Source: Sympetrum striolatum
Lineage: Eukaryota; Arthropoda; Insecta; Odonata; Libellulidae
Direction: 5' to 3'
Assembly (NCBI GenBank): GCA_947579665.1
Contig: OX388348.1
Coordinates: 17,918,001 to 17,982,000, forward strand
Length of the DNA stretch: 64,000 bases
Shown here: positions 12,431-23,425 of the stretch, in pieces
Layout of the letters: every line of letters starts with the position of its first letter
Position numbering within the stretch: the stretch's first letter is position 1
Made by a program: the position numbers and the translations under genes
The notes under the pieces: generated by a model
What the model saw: the letters and a program-made list of their open reading frames with translations, nothing else
Told to the model about the DNA's origin: nothing
Databases searched by the model: none

Positions 12431-14410
12431 TTAAGGTGAGATTAAAACTGAAAACCTATCTAAAAATCACACCTTTCGTCAATGGCATCATAAACAAAAA
12501 AACTTAACTTTTGCATAGGAGAACCAAAATAAAAAGGAAAACTTTAGGAGTGGATGTAAAAGAAAAACCTTGGATGATATCTTAGGAAAAAAGATCCGCT
12601 TCAAGAAAACACCCGCAAAGAAGGGCGGTGCAAATAACAAGCGCAAACCTACTGATTGTATAAGCCAAAATATGTAAAAGAAAACTGTGTAGAGCGTGGA
12701 AATTACAAAAGCAGTATTTTTACGAAATCACCAAAATGATAGTAATATAAAATAAAAAAGGAAAAATTGCAATCGCACTCTATGAGAAGATAACAAGTAT
12801 CACAAAAACATTAGATCAAAGCATTCGAACAGAATTATTTAAAAATCAAATTAAATAAGAAATGTTGCAATAATTCACTATAAGAAAATAATAAATACCA
12901 CAAAAAAAAACAAAACAAAGCGATATAGGGTTAATCCCTACAGTGACAAAGAATTGCCATAGAAGACTTACAATCATACGATAGATTGCAAAGATGATTT
13001 AGTGTAGAAGTTGCTTTCATGCACAACTTTGGCAATCCTAACCTGTGGTTACTTACGAGATCGGTAAATGCTCGATTTTGCTCGAAACCCAACCTCTGAG
13101 TCTTCCTGCCAGCGGCCATTAGTCCCTTCCGCGGTAGCAATTCTGCCGAAATATTTAAGCTCCGGTAAATGGGAGAATCCGCTCAACCTCCGGTTTTTAA
13201 TATTTGATTCTCTTACTGTAGCTCTCCATCTGGCAATAATTAATGCTATTATCGCGCCCAACTGGATAAAACCGAAGGATCGCTGAAGACCCACTCACAC
13301 TTCTGACAGCTCCTCAAGCGGATGTGAAGGCCCTGCATTTTTCAGAAGAGCTGTCTCCAGGCCTTGAGGGTACCCCAAGACGGCCCTTCGCGTACGAGTC
13401 AACGTGAATCATGTATTAAGAATCCTTAAGGACGCTATTTAATCAGCTTTCCCATTAAATCTCTCTCCGTATAACCTTCACACAAACGTTTCCTCTCTCA
13501 CACTTACAATTTGTCTTAGCTCAGCTGTAATGTGTTCTCACTCGATTCGCAAGAAAGAATTAACCAAAGGTTTGGTGTGACTATTATAGAAAAGAAACAA
13601 TGGCTAGGTTAGATTTGTATTGTAATGTTTGTATTCTAACAGTTGTATAAGTTAGGCTTGTACTGTAATATCTGTAGATATATTTTTGTTTTATAATATT
13701 TTTGTATGGTAAAACCTAGAATCGTATTATATAAACTAGTGAAGCCCAACGTAGCAAGATACTTTTGTGTATTTCGTGCTTGATGATAGAGGGCTAATTT
13801 ATATCTTATGAGGAAATATCTTTAAAATAATCGTCTAGGTTATGCATTCTTTTGCATCCAATTTCAAAAAGGTATATCATTTATGAATGTGTATACTATC
13901 CATGTGTATACCTAAGATATTTTTCTAGACATTAGTCGGATTGCAAAGTTAGTAATTTCGTGATAAAAATATCTCATCTTCCACTTTGCACAACACCATA
14001 GCCTTTACCATTATTCCTCCCGCTTTTTCCTTAAAATTCTCCACATACAACATGAAAGGCCACTAATGAACTTCTTGGAGCAAGGAGAAAGCTTAGTGTC
14101 TAGAATTGCTTCTTAGAATGTTGTAAATTAAATAATTCTAATACCATACTCTGCTTTAATCTTCTGTAATCTATCGAAAAATCCTCTCCCACCCCAAACA
14201 CCCAGAACGTTCCCACTCCTCAAGCATTAAACCTTAGCGCTTTCAACAACCCCCTTTTTCAACCCTTCTTCCTGCAATGTTGCATTGCTTCCCCCAACTC
14301 TATTTCCTATATATTTCCTGATTTGATTCCTCATCATTTAACGATTTTCAATCTTCGTTTTATCACTTAACAATATAAAATCGTTTCATAAGATTTCGGG
14401 CTATTTCAGT
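12431..14410. other. Non-coding, apparently unique stretch
   Basis: Nothing coding recognised. The patch at 13060-13300 is GC-richer and open on both strands (72 and 81 codons), the mirror-frame pattern of stop-poor DNA, not evidence of a gene. Confidence 0.4.
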
Positions 14411-14414
14411 ATGA

Positions 14415-14642
14415 ACACTGGTCTTGGTGGCGGAATGGATAGCATCCCATATGCGTCATTACTCCAAACCCCAAGGTCCTGGGTTCGAATCCCGGCTGAT
14501 TGGATTTTTCCGATCAGGGAGTGGTTGTGGGCGTTCGTTGATACTGTTGCCTTGGTGAAGCATCCCCTGACATGTTCAGGAGAGCTTAGAGGGACTTCAC
14601 CGATAAAGGGCAACAGTGACTGTGCATGAAAAAAAGACAACT
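14415..14642 (+). repeat. tRNA-derived SINE
   Basis: It starts with a tRNA-like head: A-box region GGCGGAATGGATAGCA (about 14429) and B box GGTTCGAATCC (14482-14492). It then continues into a non-tRNA body of about 130 bp and ends in an A-rich tail, gcatgaaaaaaagacaa. Head-body-tail order is the SINE plan. Open frames on both strands are by-products. Confidence 0.72.
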
Positions 14643-14786
14643 TGCATATCAAGCGGGATGGTTGATCCATTATTTGAGGAAAGGCTCTCCATCCCTGGTC
14701 TGAGTAATTTTGGTCAAGATGAAATTAGAAAATAAACCCCTCACAACGATAGTTTTTTTGTGTTTTTTGTCGTATGTAGTACATCA

Positions 14787-14925
14787 ATTCAATCAAATCA
14801 AGTTTAAGAAGATTTATCCTAAGTTTTTCACATAATAATTTTTAAAAATGCCAACTTTTAATTTTTAAACATATCTACCAACTCAATATAAGATTCTGCT
14901 TTCGCTCAGTTGCTCCTTGTATCAT
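14787..14925. repeat. Dispersed repeat family E, copy 2
   Basis: Matches 12232-12350 in the same orientation (see that entry). Confidence 0.5.
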
Positions 14926-15375
14926 CAACATGGATACAAATCACATGCATTTTATTTTAGAGAAACCAAAGCTTAGCAAACAATTATTTAATTGGAGCCC
15001 AAACTCAGAGATATTCATTCGTTTAGCCCAATATACGTGCCGTCCAAAACATTTTTATTTTTCACGTGAAAAACAACTTTTCTTAACTGAATTTGAGATA
15101 AATGTTGAAATTTTCATTTACAGTTGGTTTCGGGTCGATATCTTGAATTCAACTTTAGTTATTGACTTTTCTTTCTGAGAGCGGAACTCTCAGCCAAAAA
15201 ACGGCAGCTTTAAATATACCTCACCGGGACCTTTTTGTCATTAGCACGGATGATAACCAAATGCTTTTATTTTAGAGAAACCGAAATTTAGCAAAAATTT
15301 ATTAAAGTAGAGAACAGCCTCAAAGAAATTTGTTCGTGCAGCACAATTTAAGTGTCGTCCAAAACATTTTTTTTT
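14916..15375. repeat. Direct duplication of about 140 bp, spaced about 320 bp
   Basis: 14925-15063 and 15240-15373 share 'atgcattttattttagagaaacc', 'ttagcaaa', 'attcgtt' / 'ttcgtgcagc' and 'gtgccgtccaaaacattttt'. The intervening 175 bp is not obviously repeated. Confidence 0.55.
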
Positions 15376-15379
15376 TTCT

Positions 15380-15888
15380 TTTTTCAGTGTTTTGCTCTCT
15401 CCCATTTCCGGGGAAACCTTCCCCATTCATCCCCGGCCTTTCCCTAGGAATTAATAACGACGGTGTAGAGGATTAATTTATCAATCCCTATCTCACGTAC
15501 CTTGAAGAGACCACCGATGACACCCCTGGATCGCTAGGGTACGCAGGTGCTGGGAAAAGGGCGTGGATGTGACGTCACGGGCCGAAAAAGCGGAGATTTG
15601 GGTGAAAGAGGAAATGGCGAGAGAAAAAGACCGGCAGAGCCGCGCTTTCCGAGCGGTGTGGGCACAAATCACTTTTTCCTCCTTTATCCATAATTCTCGC
15701 CCTATGTCCCGGAAACTACCGCATTCAGCCACTTCCCCGTGTCTCCACTATCTCGTAAATTATCTATTCTTGCATTTTATGAATCCCTTTTGTTACGCCG
15801 CCGCTTGATATTTGAATAATGTCCGAGGAAATGATCTCTCGGTGGCGGGACACCCTCGAATGACCGGCGCTCACTTGATCGACGTTCA
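15380..15888. promoter_or_regulatory. GC-rich island with a perfect CRE palindrome
   Basis: Composition rises above the surroundings. A perfect TGACGTCA lies at 15570-15577; from general knowledge this is the consensus binding site of CREB/ATF factors. Both strands are open here for about 80 codons but encode nothing I know. A regulatory role is inference; no promoter elements or transcript start can be placed. Confidence 0.3.
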
Positions 15889-16364
15889 CTCGACCGACGA
15901 ATACTCGACCTCAACAATCGGACTCGACCGCCGAATACTCGAACTCAACAATCGGACTCGACCGACGAATACTCGACCTCAACAATCGGACTCGACCGAC
16001 GAATACTCGAACTCAACAATCGGACTCGACCGCCGAATACTCGAACTCAATAATCGGACTCGACCGCCGAATACTCGACCTCAAGAATCGGACTCGACCG
16101 ACGAATACTCGAACTCAATAATCGGACTCGACCGCCGAATACTCGACCTCAACAATCGGACTCGACCGACGAATACTCGAACTCAACAATCGGACTCGAC
16201 CGACGAATACTCGACCTCAACAATCGGACTCGACCGACGAATACTCGAACTCAACAATCGGACTCGACCGCCGAATACTCGAACTCAATAATCGGACTCG
16301 ACCGCCGAATACTCGACCTCAAGAATCGGACTCGACCGACGAATACTCGACCTCAACACTCGGC
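15889..16364 (+). repeat. 34-bp GC-rich minisatellite, 14 units
   Basis: Consensus CTCGACCGMCGAATACTCGA then MCTCAAYAATCGGA. The units start every 34 bp exactly from 15889 to 16331. Three sites vary (A/C at position 9, A/C at 21, C/T/G at 27). Units 3-6 and 10-13 carry the same variant pattern, so a 7-unit (238 bp) block appears to have been duplicated. The unit is CpG-dense and carries TCGA at two places. Since 34 is not divisible by 3, the 159-codon open frame across the array cycles through three reading phases and is very unlikely to be a real protein. Confidence 0.95.
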
Positions 16365-17919
16365 TCGATTCCTCGTTTGGTCGACAGCTCTGTTTTCCGA
16401 CAGCTTGATTGAATGTTATCCCACCCAACCAACCAACCCTCTTCTTAAATGCAACCCTTTATCATGAATACTTTTTAAGAAACTGATAGCTTAAAATTTA
16501 TTGCAGAGAATAAAACTGCTTTTTCATTAAAGAAAATATAATCCGCAGCAGGGAAACACCCTCAGTAAGGGGGTGTGAAAAACCTTCGAATCCTACGGAT
16601 AGCGTAGTACATTTTACTTTACGAAGGTTTACAACGTTTATAAAGAGATACAGGGATTTAGGAATGAAGAAATCGAAATATTATATATGGTTTTTATATA
16701 TTAAGACTTCTTTAAACTCCAGGTTACAGTGGATGGTCTCAATCAAAATAGTAGTTATATTTAATGTATCGAAAAGTGGTAAAATAACCCAATTACATGT
16801 GATATAATGAATGAATAAATATACACACAAGTACGAAAACATAAAGGAAAAAAATTACTATGACTACATATATTACAAAGAGGCTTACAATTACATTACA
16901 GTGACACATACGTATAATAAATGTTTCGTTTTAAAAATAAAAGGGAATGACTTAGTAAAAACAATTTTAATAGCTAGAATAAGGACCTCGTTAGCTGATC
17001 TCATAATTCATCTCAACAGAATTATCGTGCTTTACTGCGAAATTAAATCACTTAAATTGTCTTAGAACACTTATTCAAGGAAGATTAAAGTCGTTTCAGA
17101 GTCTCAATCGAAACCGTGTAATCATCGTATTGGTCATTAAGGAAGCTGCTTACAGTATTGCATAAAACATAAACATTAAGGTAACTCTAAATAGGAAAAA
17201 GATTCATTTGAGTATGTGAAGATAGGGTTCGTAAATTCAATTGAAACCGTACAATCTTCGAATTGGTCAACGAGGAAGATGAGCACCATTGTTACATTGG
17301 CGGAGTCTGTTTCTTGCGCTCTTTGTATCTTTCTTTTCATCCCTTTCATCTTTTTTTCACGCTTTTTGAGCCCCCTTTTGAAGCCGCTGTTTTGCCTCCT
17401 TGGGATCCACCGCTGTGTGTTTCTCTTATCTCTCGAAAATCCTTCTTTTTTATGCGTTTCACGCTCCCTTTCATTCTCCCCTTTGGCCCGCTCTGTCTTC
17501 GTTTGGAAAAAGACCCGTGTTTCTACTTTGTGGTGATAACATCCAAACCAAGCCTGCAGGAATTAAATACTAAAGAAGCCACTTCTAGATAGCATATCGC
17601 ACAAGAGCCGCTAAAAGTCTAATAAAGTGAGTGTACGAAAAGAGACGGGGCTAAATGAGGGCTTACGTTCGGCCTAAAAATTATACACTCGTGTTTAACA
17701 CGCAATTCGAGTTGAAAGTCTTACTTAAACAGGTTTGAAGGAAATTTAATCAGGAATATTGTGGATAAAAAGATTTAGCTCTCTTGAAAGAGCTGAAATA
17801 TACGTGTGTTAATACATCTTAACGATTTTGTGAATTTGTTATTCATACAAACACTGACTAAAGAGCTTTCTTTGTGTTTAACGAATTACTACAAAGAACA
17901 CACTTGCTCTGCTGTCTAT
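16365..17919. other. Non-coding stretch with a weak duplication
   Basis: 17105-17155 and 17239-17286 are similar ('caatygaaaccgt..aatc.tcg.attggtca..gaggaagatg'), period about 134 bp. The patch at 17290-17530 is pyrimidine-rich and open in two frames, with nothing recognised. Confidence 0.4.
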
Positions 17920-18205
17920 TTAACCCTTGTGTAGGCACCCAACTTTACCTACGTTGTTAGGCACCCGAGGTACCGGGGTACCCACCTCTTTAGATCTCAT
18001 TTTTGAACACATTTGTAAAGGAATTCGTTTCCTGAACATTTTATTTAATAATTGGATATTTTTTGAAGGTATTAAAGTCATTTTTATATCATTTGACGGG
18101 TTAGAACTTCTACAATTAACAAAATCAGAAAGGTATGTTTATTCTTCGGTTCTTGACGCTTGAATTCCTTTTTATTCATTAAAAATTCAAATTTGAAGTC
18201 TTGTA

Positions 18206-18690
18206 AAATTTAAAGTAGAAATTGCACAAAAAAACAAGTGACATCAACGTTTAGTGCGTTTTATTTCGCGTTTAACCATATAAGCTAATTATTTCTGTTT
18301 TCATAACATTTGGTATTTATCATAGATGGAACGGAAAAGTGCCCATTTTTACGAGCTGTTTCACGGAGTGCTCTTTTTGAACGTTTGTTCCTAAAAACCT
18401 ATTTCATCAATCAAAAAGTAATATTGATAGAATATTATTACGCTTATCGGTAATTAAAATACGAAGTTTCAAAATATTTGTATCAAACGATAAAAAGTTG
18501 TTGTCGATTTTGTAAAACAACGTTTTCTCGGAAATGGATAGCCGTAGAAATACAAAATTGGGTTCGTTAGAAAGATTTCGAAATGAGTTTTCACGGTAAA
18601 TAATTATCGTTCACTACAAGTTAGAGGATTTTTTTATACGAATTTATATTTAACGTCGGGATTCGCATTTGTGCAGCAGTGTTGCCGGAT
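18206..18690 (+). repeat. Left inner arm of the long inverted repeat
   Basis: Complementary to 21259-21635 with conserved blocks such as cacggagtgctctttttgaa, atggatagccgtagaaatac and gcagtgttgccg. The right arm lacks the part between 'catcaacgttt' and 'cacggagtgc'. Confidence 0.85.
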
Positions 18691-19084
18691 TATTGGTCTT
18701 GTATCTCGAGCTTCTGAACACTCCGTCCCTCAGCCTTACTTTCTATCGCCATGGACTGCGAAGCTACGCCTAATCATATCAATACGTTTCGTATTTTTCC
18801 TTATTATCTTATCTTATTGATCATCTTTCTTACCCTTATGTTTCGTAGAAACTGAACATCTGTGCTTCAGTGCTACTCCCGGCTTTCTTCTAGTCGCTAC
18901 ATTACTGAGTGAGCCGAACGCTTCACAGGTTTACGTAAATTAAATAAAAAATAGTGTCACTTTCTTATTTCTTAGAATTTTTTCTTGCAAAGGCTATTTG
19001 AGAACAATAATTTATTTTCACTAAAGAGTAACTATTTGCTCTTATAGTTTATAAACAAAAGGTCCGATTTTATCTTTTGTTTAT

Positions 19085-19420
19085 GAGCGTCGACACTAAT
19101 GCCATCTCTTGAGGGAATTTTGAACTTTGGTTTATAAAAATTCGCCACTAATGTCATCTCTTGAGGAAAATTGGAACTTTTGTTTATGAGCGTCGACACT
19201 AATGTCATCTCTTGAGGGAAATTGGAACTTTGGTTTAAAAATTTCGCCACTAGTGCCATCTCTTGAGGGAAATTGGAACTTTGGTTTATAAACTTCGCCA
19301 CTAATGCCATCTCTTGAGGGAAATCGGACCTTTTGATTATAAACTTCGCCACTAATGCCATCTCTCGAGGAAAATTGGTACTTTCGTTATTAAACATTGA
19401 CATTAATGCTGCATCTCCAG
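19085..19420 (-). repeat. 51-bp minisatellite, 6-7 units, open in one frame
   Basis: '(a/g)tgccatctcttgagggaaa' recurs at 19101, 19153, 19204, 19255, 19306 and 19357, spacing 51 (once 52). Since 51 is 17 codons, the minus strand can stay open: repeats of the type SSNFPQEMALVAKF(I/L)NQ across 19032-19403. I do not recognise the repeat as a protein family. It lies inside the piggyBac-like element, so it is probably non-coding. Confidence 0.85.
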
Positions 19421-19539
19421 AAAAATGTGAACTTTTTTAACTAAAAAATACAAATATCCCTAAGTAAACTGTAACATTAACATAAGTTGAGATATAATTC
19501 AGTATCATACTTATACTATATTTAGCAAAAGTCTACTTT

Positions 19540-20696
19540 ACCTAGGAAGGCGGGTTAAAAAAATAAACGTTAACTTTTTTAACCAAATATATTTTTCTAT
19601 TTATAATAGTTAAAAAAATGTTTAAACATCTATGTACCAATATTGCATTAACTTTGATATTTTTCCTATTTATAAGTAACCTAACAGTTTTAAACTTTTG
19701 GAGTATGTAAAAAGGGTTTATTATATTGATTTTTAATAACGAAGTCACTCTATGTTTCAAATGCCGTAGGAAAATAATGAAAATTAATTTCATTCCTTTC
19801 GAAAAAAAGTCAAAACATAGCGCATAAATAATTTTTCGATTTTTTATGAAACTTCCAGTTTAGCAGTTTTCGACTATGACACACGATTAGTAGTAGTACA
19901 TTTAAATGGTTTTAAATTTGTTACCAGTGAACCAAATGACGCTGGCATGAAGCGACATGTGTCGATAAATCTAATGGTGAAATTATTTTCCATTGACTTT
20001 GCGAATGAAATATACAATTTTTCCTCGGTGTTCGGAATCACATTAATTTTTTTATCATCATAGTCTAACAATTACTTCTCTTCAATCAACCTTGCTGAAA
20101 ACCTAAAAAAAAAAAAATCTCATTGGTTGGAGCAATAAGAAAAACTAATTAAACTAATATGTTGGCAATCCTACTAAAATTTTTTGATGAATTTTTAAAT
20201 GTTATAGAACGATTTGGCACTGACGAAAACCACAGATTGGAAATTTGACGACGAAATTCGAAAAATTCTTCCACCATCGTATTTGATGGAGGTTTTTTCC
20301 GAGGCACGAAAGAGTTGTTTTATATGGTTTCCGTCAGATGGCATAACAATCTTGGCGTTACGTGACTGACTTTTATTAACAATTCGGACTTGTTTCCACT
20401 TATTCCGAAAATATGAGTTTCATTGGTCCAGTATGGATAAATAAAATATTCTAGAATATGAAATTCTGCAGATTTAGGACATCGGTCAACATTTTGTTTA
20501 ATTAATTAAAATTTAAACAAAATGCGGGATAAAACACCTTATCAGCATTTGTGTAATGGTCAAACTTAGAAGTTATGCAAAATTCAGGTATTTGAAAATC
20601 ATAAAAGTATTTGATTACGAATTTTAAAATTAAGTGGTCAAATAACCACCTCCCGTCCTTCTAGGTAGGCTGAAACTGCCGTCCTCCTAGTGTTAA
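19540..20696. mobile_element. Possible nested TTAA-type element
   Basis: The right end, read inward, is TTAACACTAGGAGGACGGCA and then a second copy CCTAGAAGGACGGGAGG (20655-20697). At the left, CCTAGGAAGGCGGGTTA (19540-19558) matches the inner copy, but the outermost left bases are missing or diverged. The TTAA start suggests a piggyBac-class MITE that inserted into the larger element. The left border is weak. Confidence 0.4.
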
Positions 20697-20770
20697 GTGA
20701 AGAACTGGCGAAGCCAGTAATTTAGCAAAGATCACAAAATTTGCAAGTTATGCGCAATATTACAACATAG

Positions 20771-21010
20771 ATAGCGATTGAAAGTTTTATCGGCCTGCCA
20801 GTTATTGCGGAGGATACATACTCTACTCTTGGTGCATCTACATCGGACAGCTCCGGGAGAAAGAAGATCACTGGGAGCTGTCACCTGTGCTATAAGCAAT
20901 TGATAAGAAGGAGAAGAAAAACTAGAAAAGTGTGCGAAAACCTGTCTGTTATTAACATTCGAAAACGTATGTCAAATTTACCGATTGCTGTGAATAAAAA
21001 TTCTCCGTGA
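20771..21010 (+). pseudogene. Decayed piggyBac-type transposase C-terminus (Cys-rich domain)
   Basis: Open for 79 codons between stops. The key stretch reads SCHLCYKQL, then five or six basic residues, then KTRKVCEN. From family knowledge, piggyBac transposases end in a Cys-rich zinc-binding domain of the form C-x2-C-(Y/x)K-x(3-6)-(R/K)-x-(T/S)R-x2-C-x2-C, which this matches up to the third Cys. The expected fourth Cys appears only in the next frame (TGT right after CENL), so a small indel has shifted the frame. No upstream catalytic Asp region is recognisable. It fits the TTAA-type ends of the surrounding element. Confidence 0.6.
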
Positions 21011-21258
21011 AAATTATCATTCAAGCACATATCATGCAGCATATATTTTCCTATAGAAGCTAACGAAAAACTACCACACAGTCAGTGAAGCAATATTACT
21101 AAAGCTTAACTGAAGGTGCTCGGGTGAATTTGAGGTGTTAGTACTTTAATTTTGATTTTTTTCAGATAAAACGATCGCTGATGTTATCGCAGCTGAAAAA
21201 TGAGACAAAGAAAGAGCAGGGCGAGATAGGGAGGTTAGGAACTCCCGAAGACATCAAC

Positions 21259-21635
21259 ACGGCAACACTGCTCAACAGTTGCAAATCTCGGCGTTAAATA
21301 TTAATTCGTATAAAGAAATCCGCTAACTTGTAGTGGACGACAATTATTTACCGTGAAAACTCATTCCGAAATCTTTCTAACGAACCCAATTTTGTATTTC
21401 TACGGCTATCCATTCCCGAGAAAAAATTGTTTTACAAAATCGACAGCAACTTTTTATTGTTTTGTACAAATATTCTGAAACTTCGTATTTTAATTAAAAA
21501 TAAACGTATTAATATTCTATCAATATTACCTTGTGATTGAAGCAATAGCGTTAGAGGAACAAACGTTCAAAAAGAGCACTCCGTGAAACGTTGATGTCAC
21601 TTGTTTTTTGTGCAATTTCTACTTAAACTTTTATG
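21259..21635 (-). repeat. Right inner arm of the long inverted repeat
   Basis: Inverted partner of 18206-18690. The outer part of the right terminus (21640-22084) carries an extra subterminal unit, so the GGTACCCGGGT motif occurs twice there. Confidence 0.85.
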
Positions 21636-22088
21636 CAACCCCAAAGTTGAGCCTCCTTAACAAAAAAGCCGATATTTCGCGTGACTGACGCTGGACGTTT
21701 TACGGAAGTAAGAAACACACCTTTCTATTTTTATTCATAGTAAAAGTTCTAACCGTTCAATTGATATAGAAATAGCTTTAATATCTTCATAAAATGTCTA
21801 TTTATTGAATAGTTTTCAAGGAACGGATTCCAACGCATATGTGTCAGAAAATGAGAAGGAAATTTCAGGTGGGTACCCGGGTATCCCGGGTGCTTCCAAG
21901 ACGTATGTGAACTTTTAATGCTTTTATTTAACCTTTAAATACAGTTAACGTATTTATAATGGTAGTATTTACTAGGGGTTCAGGTAGATAACGACGATCT
22001 GAAGCATCAAAGCGATATTTTTCTTTACAATCAACGTACAAGTAAAAATATACCTTAGTGGGTACCCGGGTGCCTACACAAGGGTAAA

Positions 22089-23425
22089 TCTGTCAACGTC
22101 ATATCTATCGATTGGTTTCAAAAGAATCCTTTTCATCTTTAGGTAAGATCCACGTTTCATATCCAGATACCGAAACACTCTACACCAATGATTTTAGAAA
22201 TAATCTCCGAATTACTTGATATAATACTTCTTGTCGATTTTCTTCTTTTCATCAAGGATTCATGAGTAAAGACTACTCTTTTACGAACATCATCTTTGTA
22301 TCTTCCATCCCAAAAAGAAGACTGTCTGTGTAAAAGAATTTATCGTTCGGTTCTAGTATATATATTTATGAGGCTCTTTATAATGTAAGTGAATATACAT
22401 CGTATGTTGCAATTAGAAGAACTATCGCCTTGCACTTTATTTGATATAATTAACACTATTTGGACTAAGAGCCTTAAGCTATCCATACTTATGGATAGAA
22501 GATTCAATCCGTATGAAATTATCAAAAAATTCGTTTTTAACTGATATATTCCCTTCATTTAAAGGCACTAAAAAAACTCTTAACATTTATTGCTTTCCCA
22601 GTAAGTCAATTTTAACTCGGATTCCTTTTCGAATATCTTTCTGTGAGGATTTCAAAAGCAGTTATGAACGGGAAACCAGTTGCGTTCTCTACAAGTCCTC
22701 AATTCATTCTTACCTCCGCGGGGAAAAATATATTTCCCGCGGTTTGAATCCACTGACCCCTTTCGGCCAATGAGCACTCTTCTTTTATTCGTCGCAAAGT
22801 TCTTTACTCCCTCTTCCCATCTCAAGGACCCATTCCCGGGAATGAATTGGCCCCTTAGTTATTCCAATGACCACCGCGTCGCACCTCGGCTCGCTGCTCA
22901 CGATTTTTCAGCGGAATGATGGGAACGTGAAGGAAAGCCTGGTTTTCATATTCTTTTGTCAGGAGTGACCAAGAAAAAGACCACGGGGATATTTCCGCAT
23001 ATTCCAAGGGATTCGAAGGTAGGAGTAGGCACGTGCTTGAGGTTTTCGTTCGAAATGAACGGCGGCAGATCTTTGAGTGGTGCGCGTTCTCTTTGGGATC
23101 GGGAAAATTTAGCCGTACCGAATCTAATTCGAGGAACGAATATGTCCAACCGCTGGAATTGTCGTGTCACGAGCCGAGCGTTCGCCGATGATATTTTAGT
23201 TTCTCTTTGGGTTCAGAGACTCTATATATGGTCCTCTTATATAGTCCTTCCTTCTGTTGAGGTGCTGAGGAATGCCTTACATTTACGGGGAAAATACCGA
23301 AGTATTAAACACTTATATTTTTAGTATAGCAGATATGTAATTTACATATGGATCTCGGTTTTTTAACACTTAATTAATATAAGGTGTACCGTTGATGGTG
23401 ACATGAGTGACATTGTCACAAATTA
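22089..23425. other. Non-coding; GC-richer apparently unique patch at 22660-23300
   Basis: Open frames overlap on both strands at 22680-23324 (up to 122 codons) without a recognisable domain. No splice-site pair frames a convincing exon. Confidence 0.35.

Larger units (their letters stand above)
17924..22084 (+). mobile_element. piggyBac-like element with long terminal inverted repeats (about 4.2 kb)
   Basis: The ends are perfect inverted repeats CCCTTGTGTAGGCACCC (17924-17940) and its complement (22068-22084). The left flank is TTAA (17920-17923) and the right flank TAAA (22085-22088), one change from the TTAA duplication expected of piggyBac elements. The inverted similarity goes much deeper: 17924-18690 pairs with 21259-22084, interrupted by indels (for example about 110 bp missing from the right arm opposite 18250-18360). 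GC-rich GGTACCCGGGTGCC-type motifs repeat near both ends. The interior holds a decayed piggyBac-type transposase tail (20771-21010), a 51-bp minisatellite and a second set of TTAA-associated ends. Confidence 0.78.

Noticed and set aside
15812..16291. 159-codon open frame over the minisatellite
   Set aside because: The 34-bp unit forces the frame to rotate every repeat. The openness follows from the lack of stops in the unit in any phase, not from selection. No start context or flanking splice sites.
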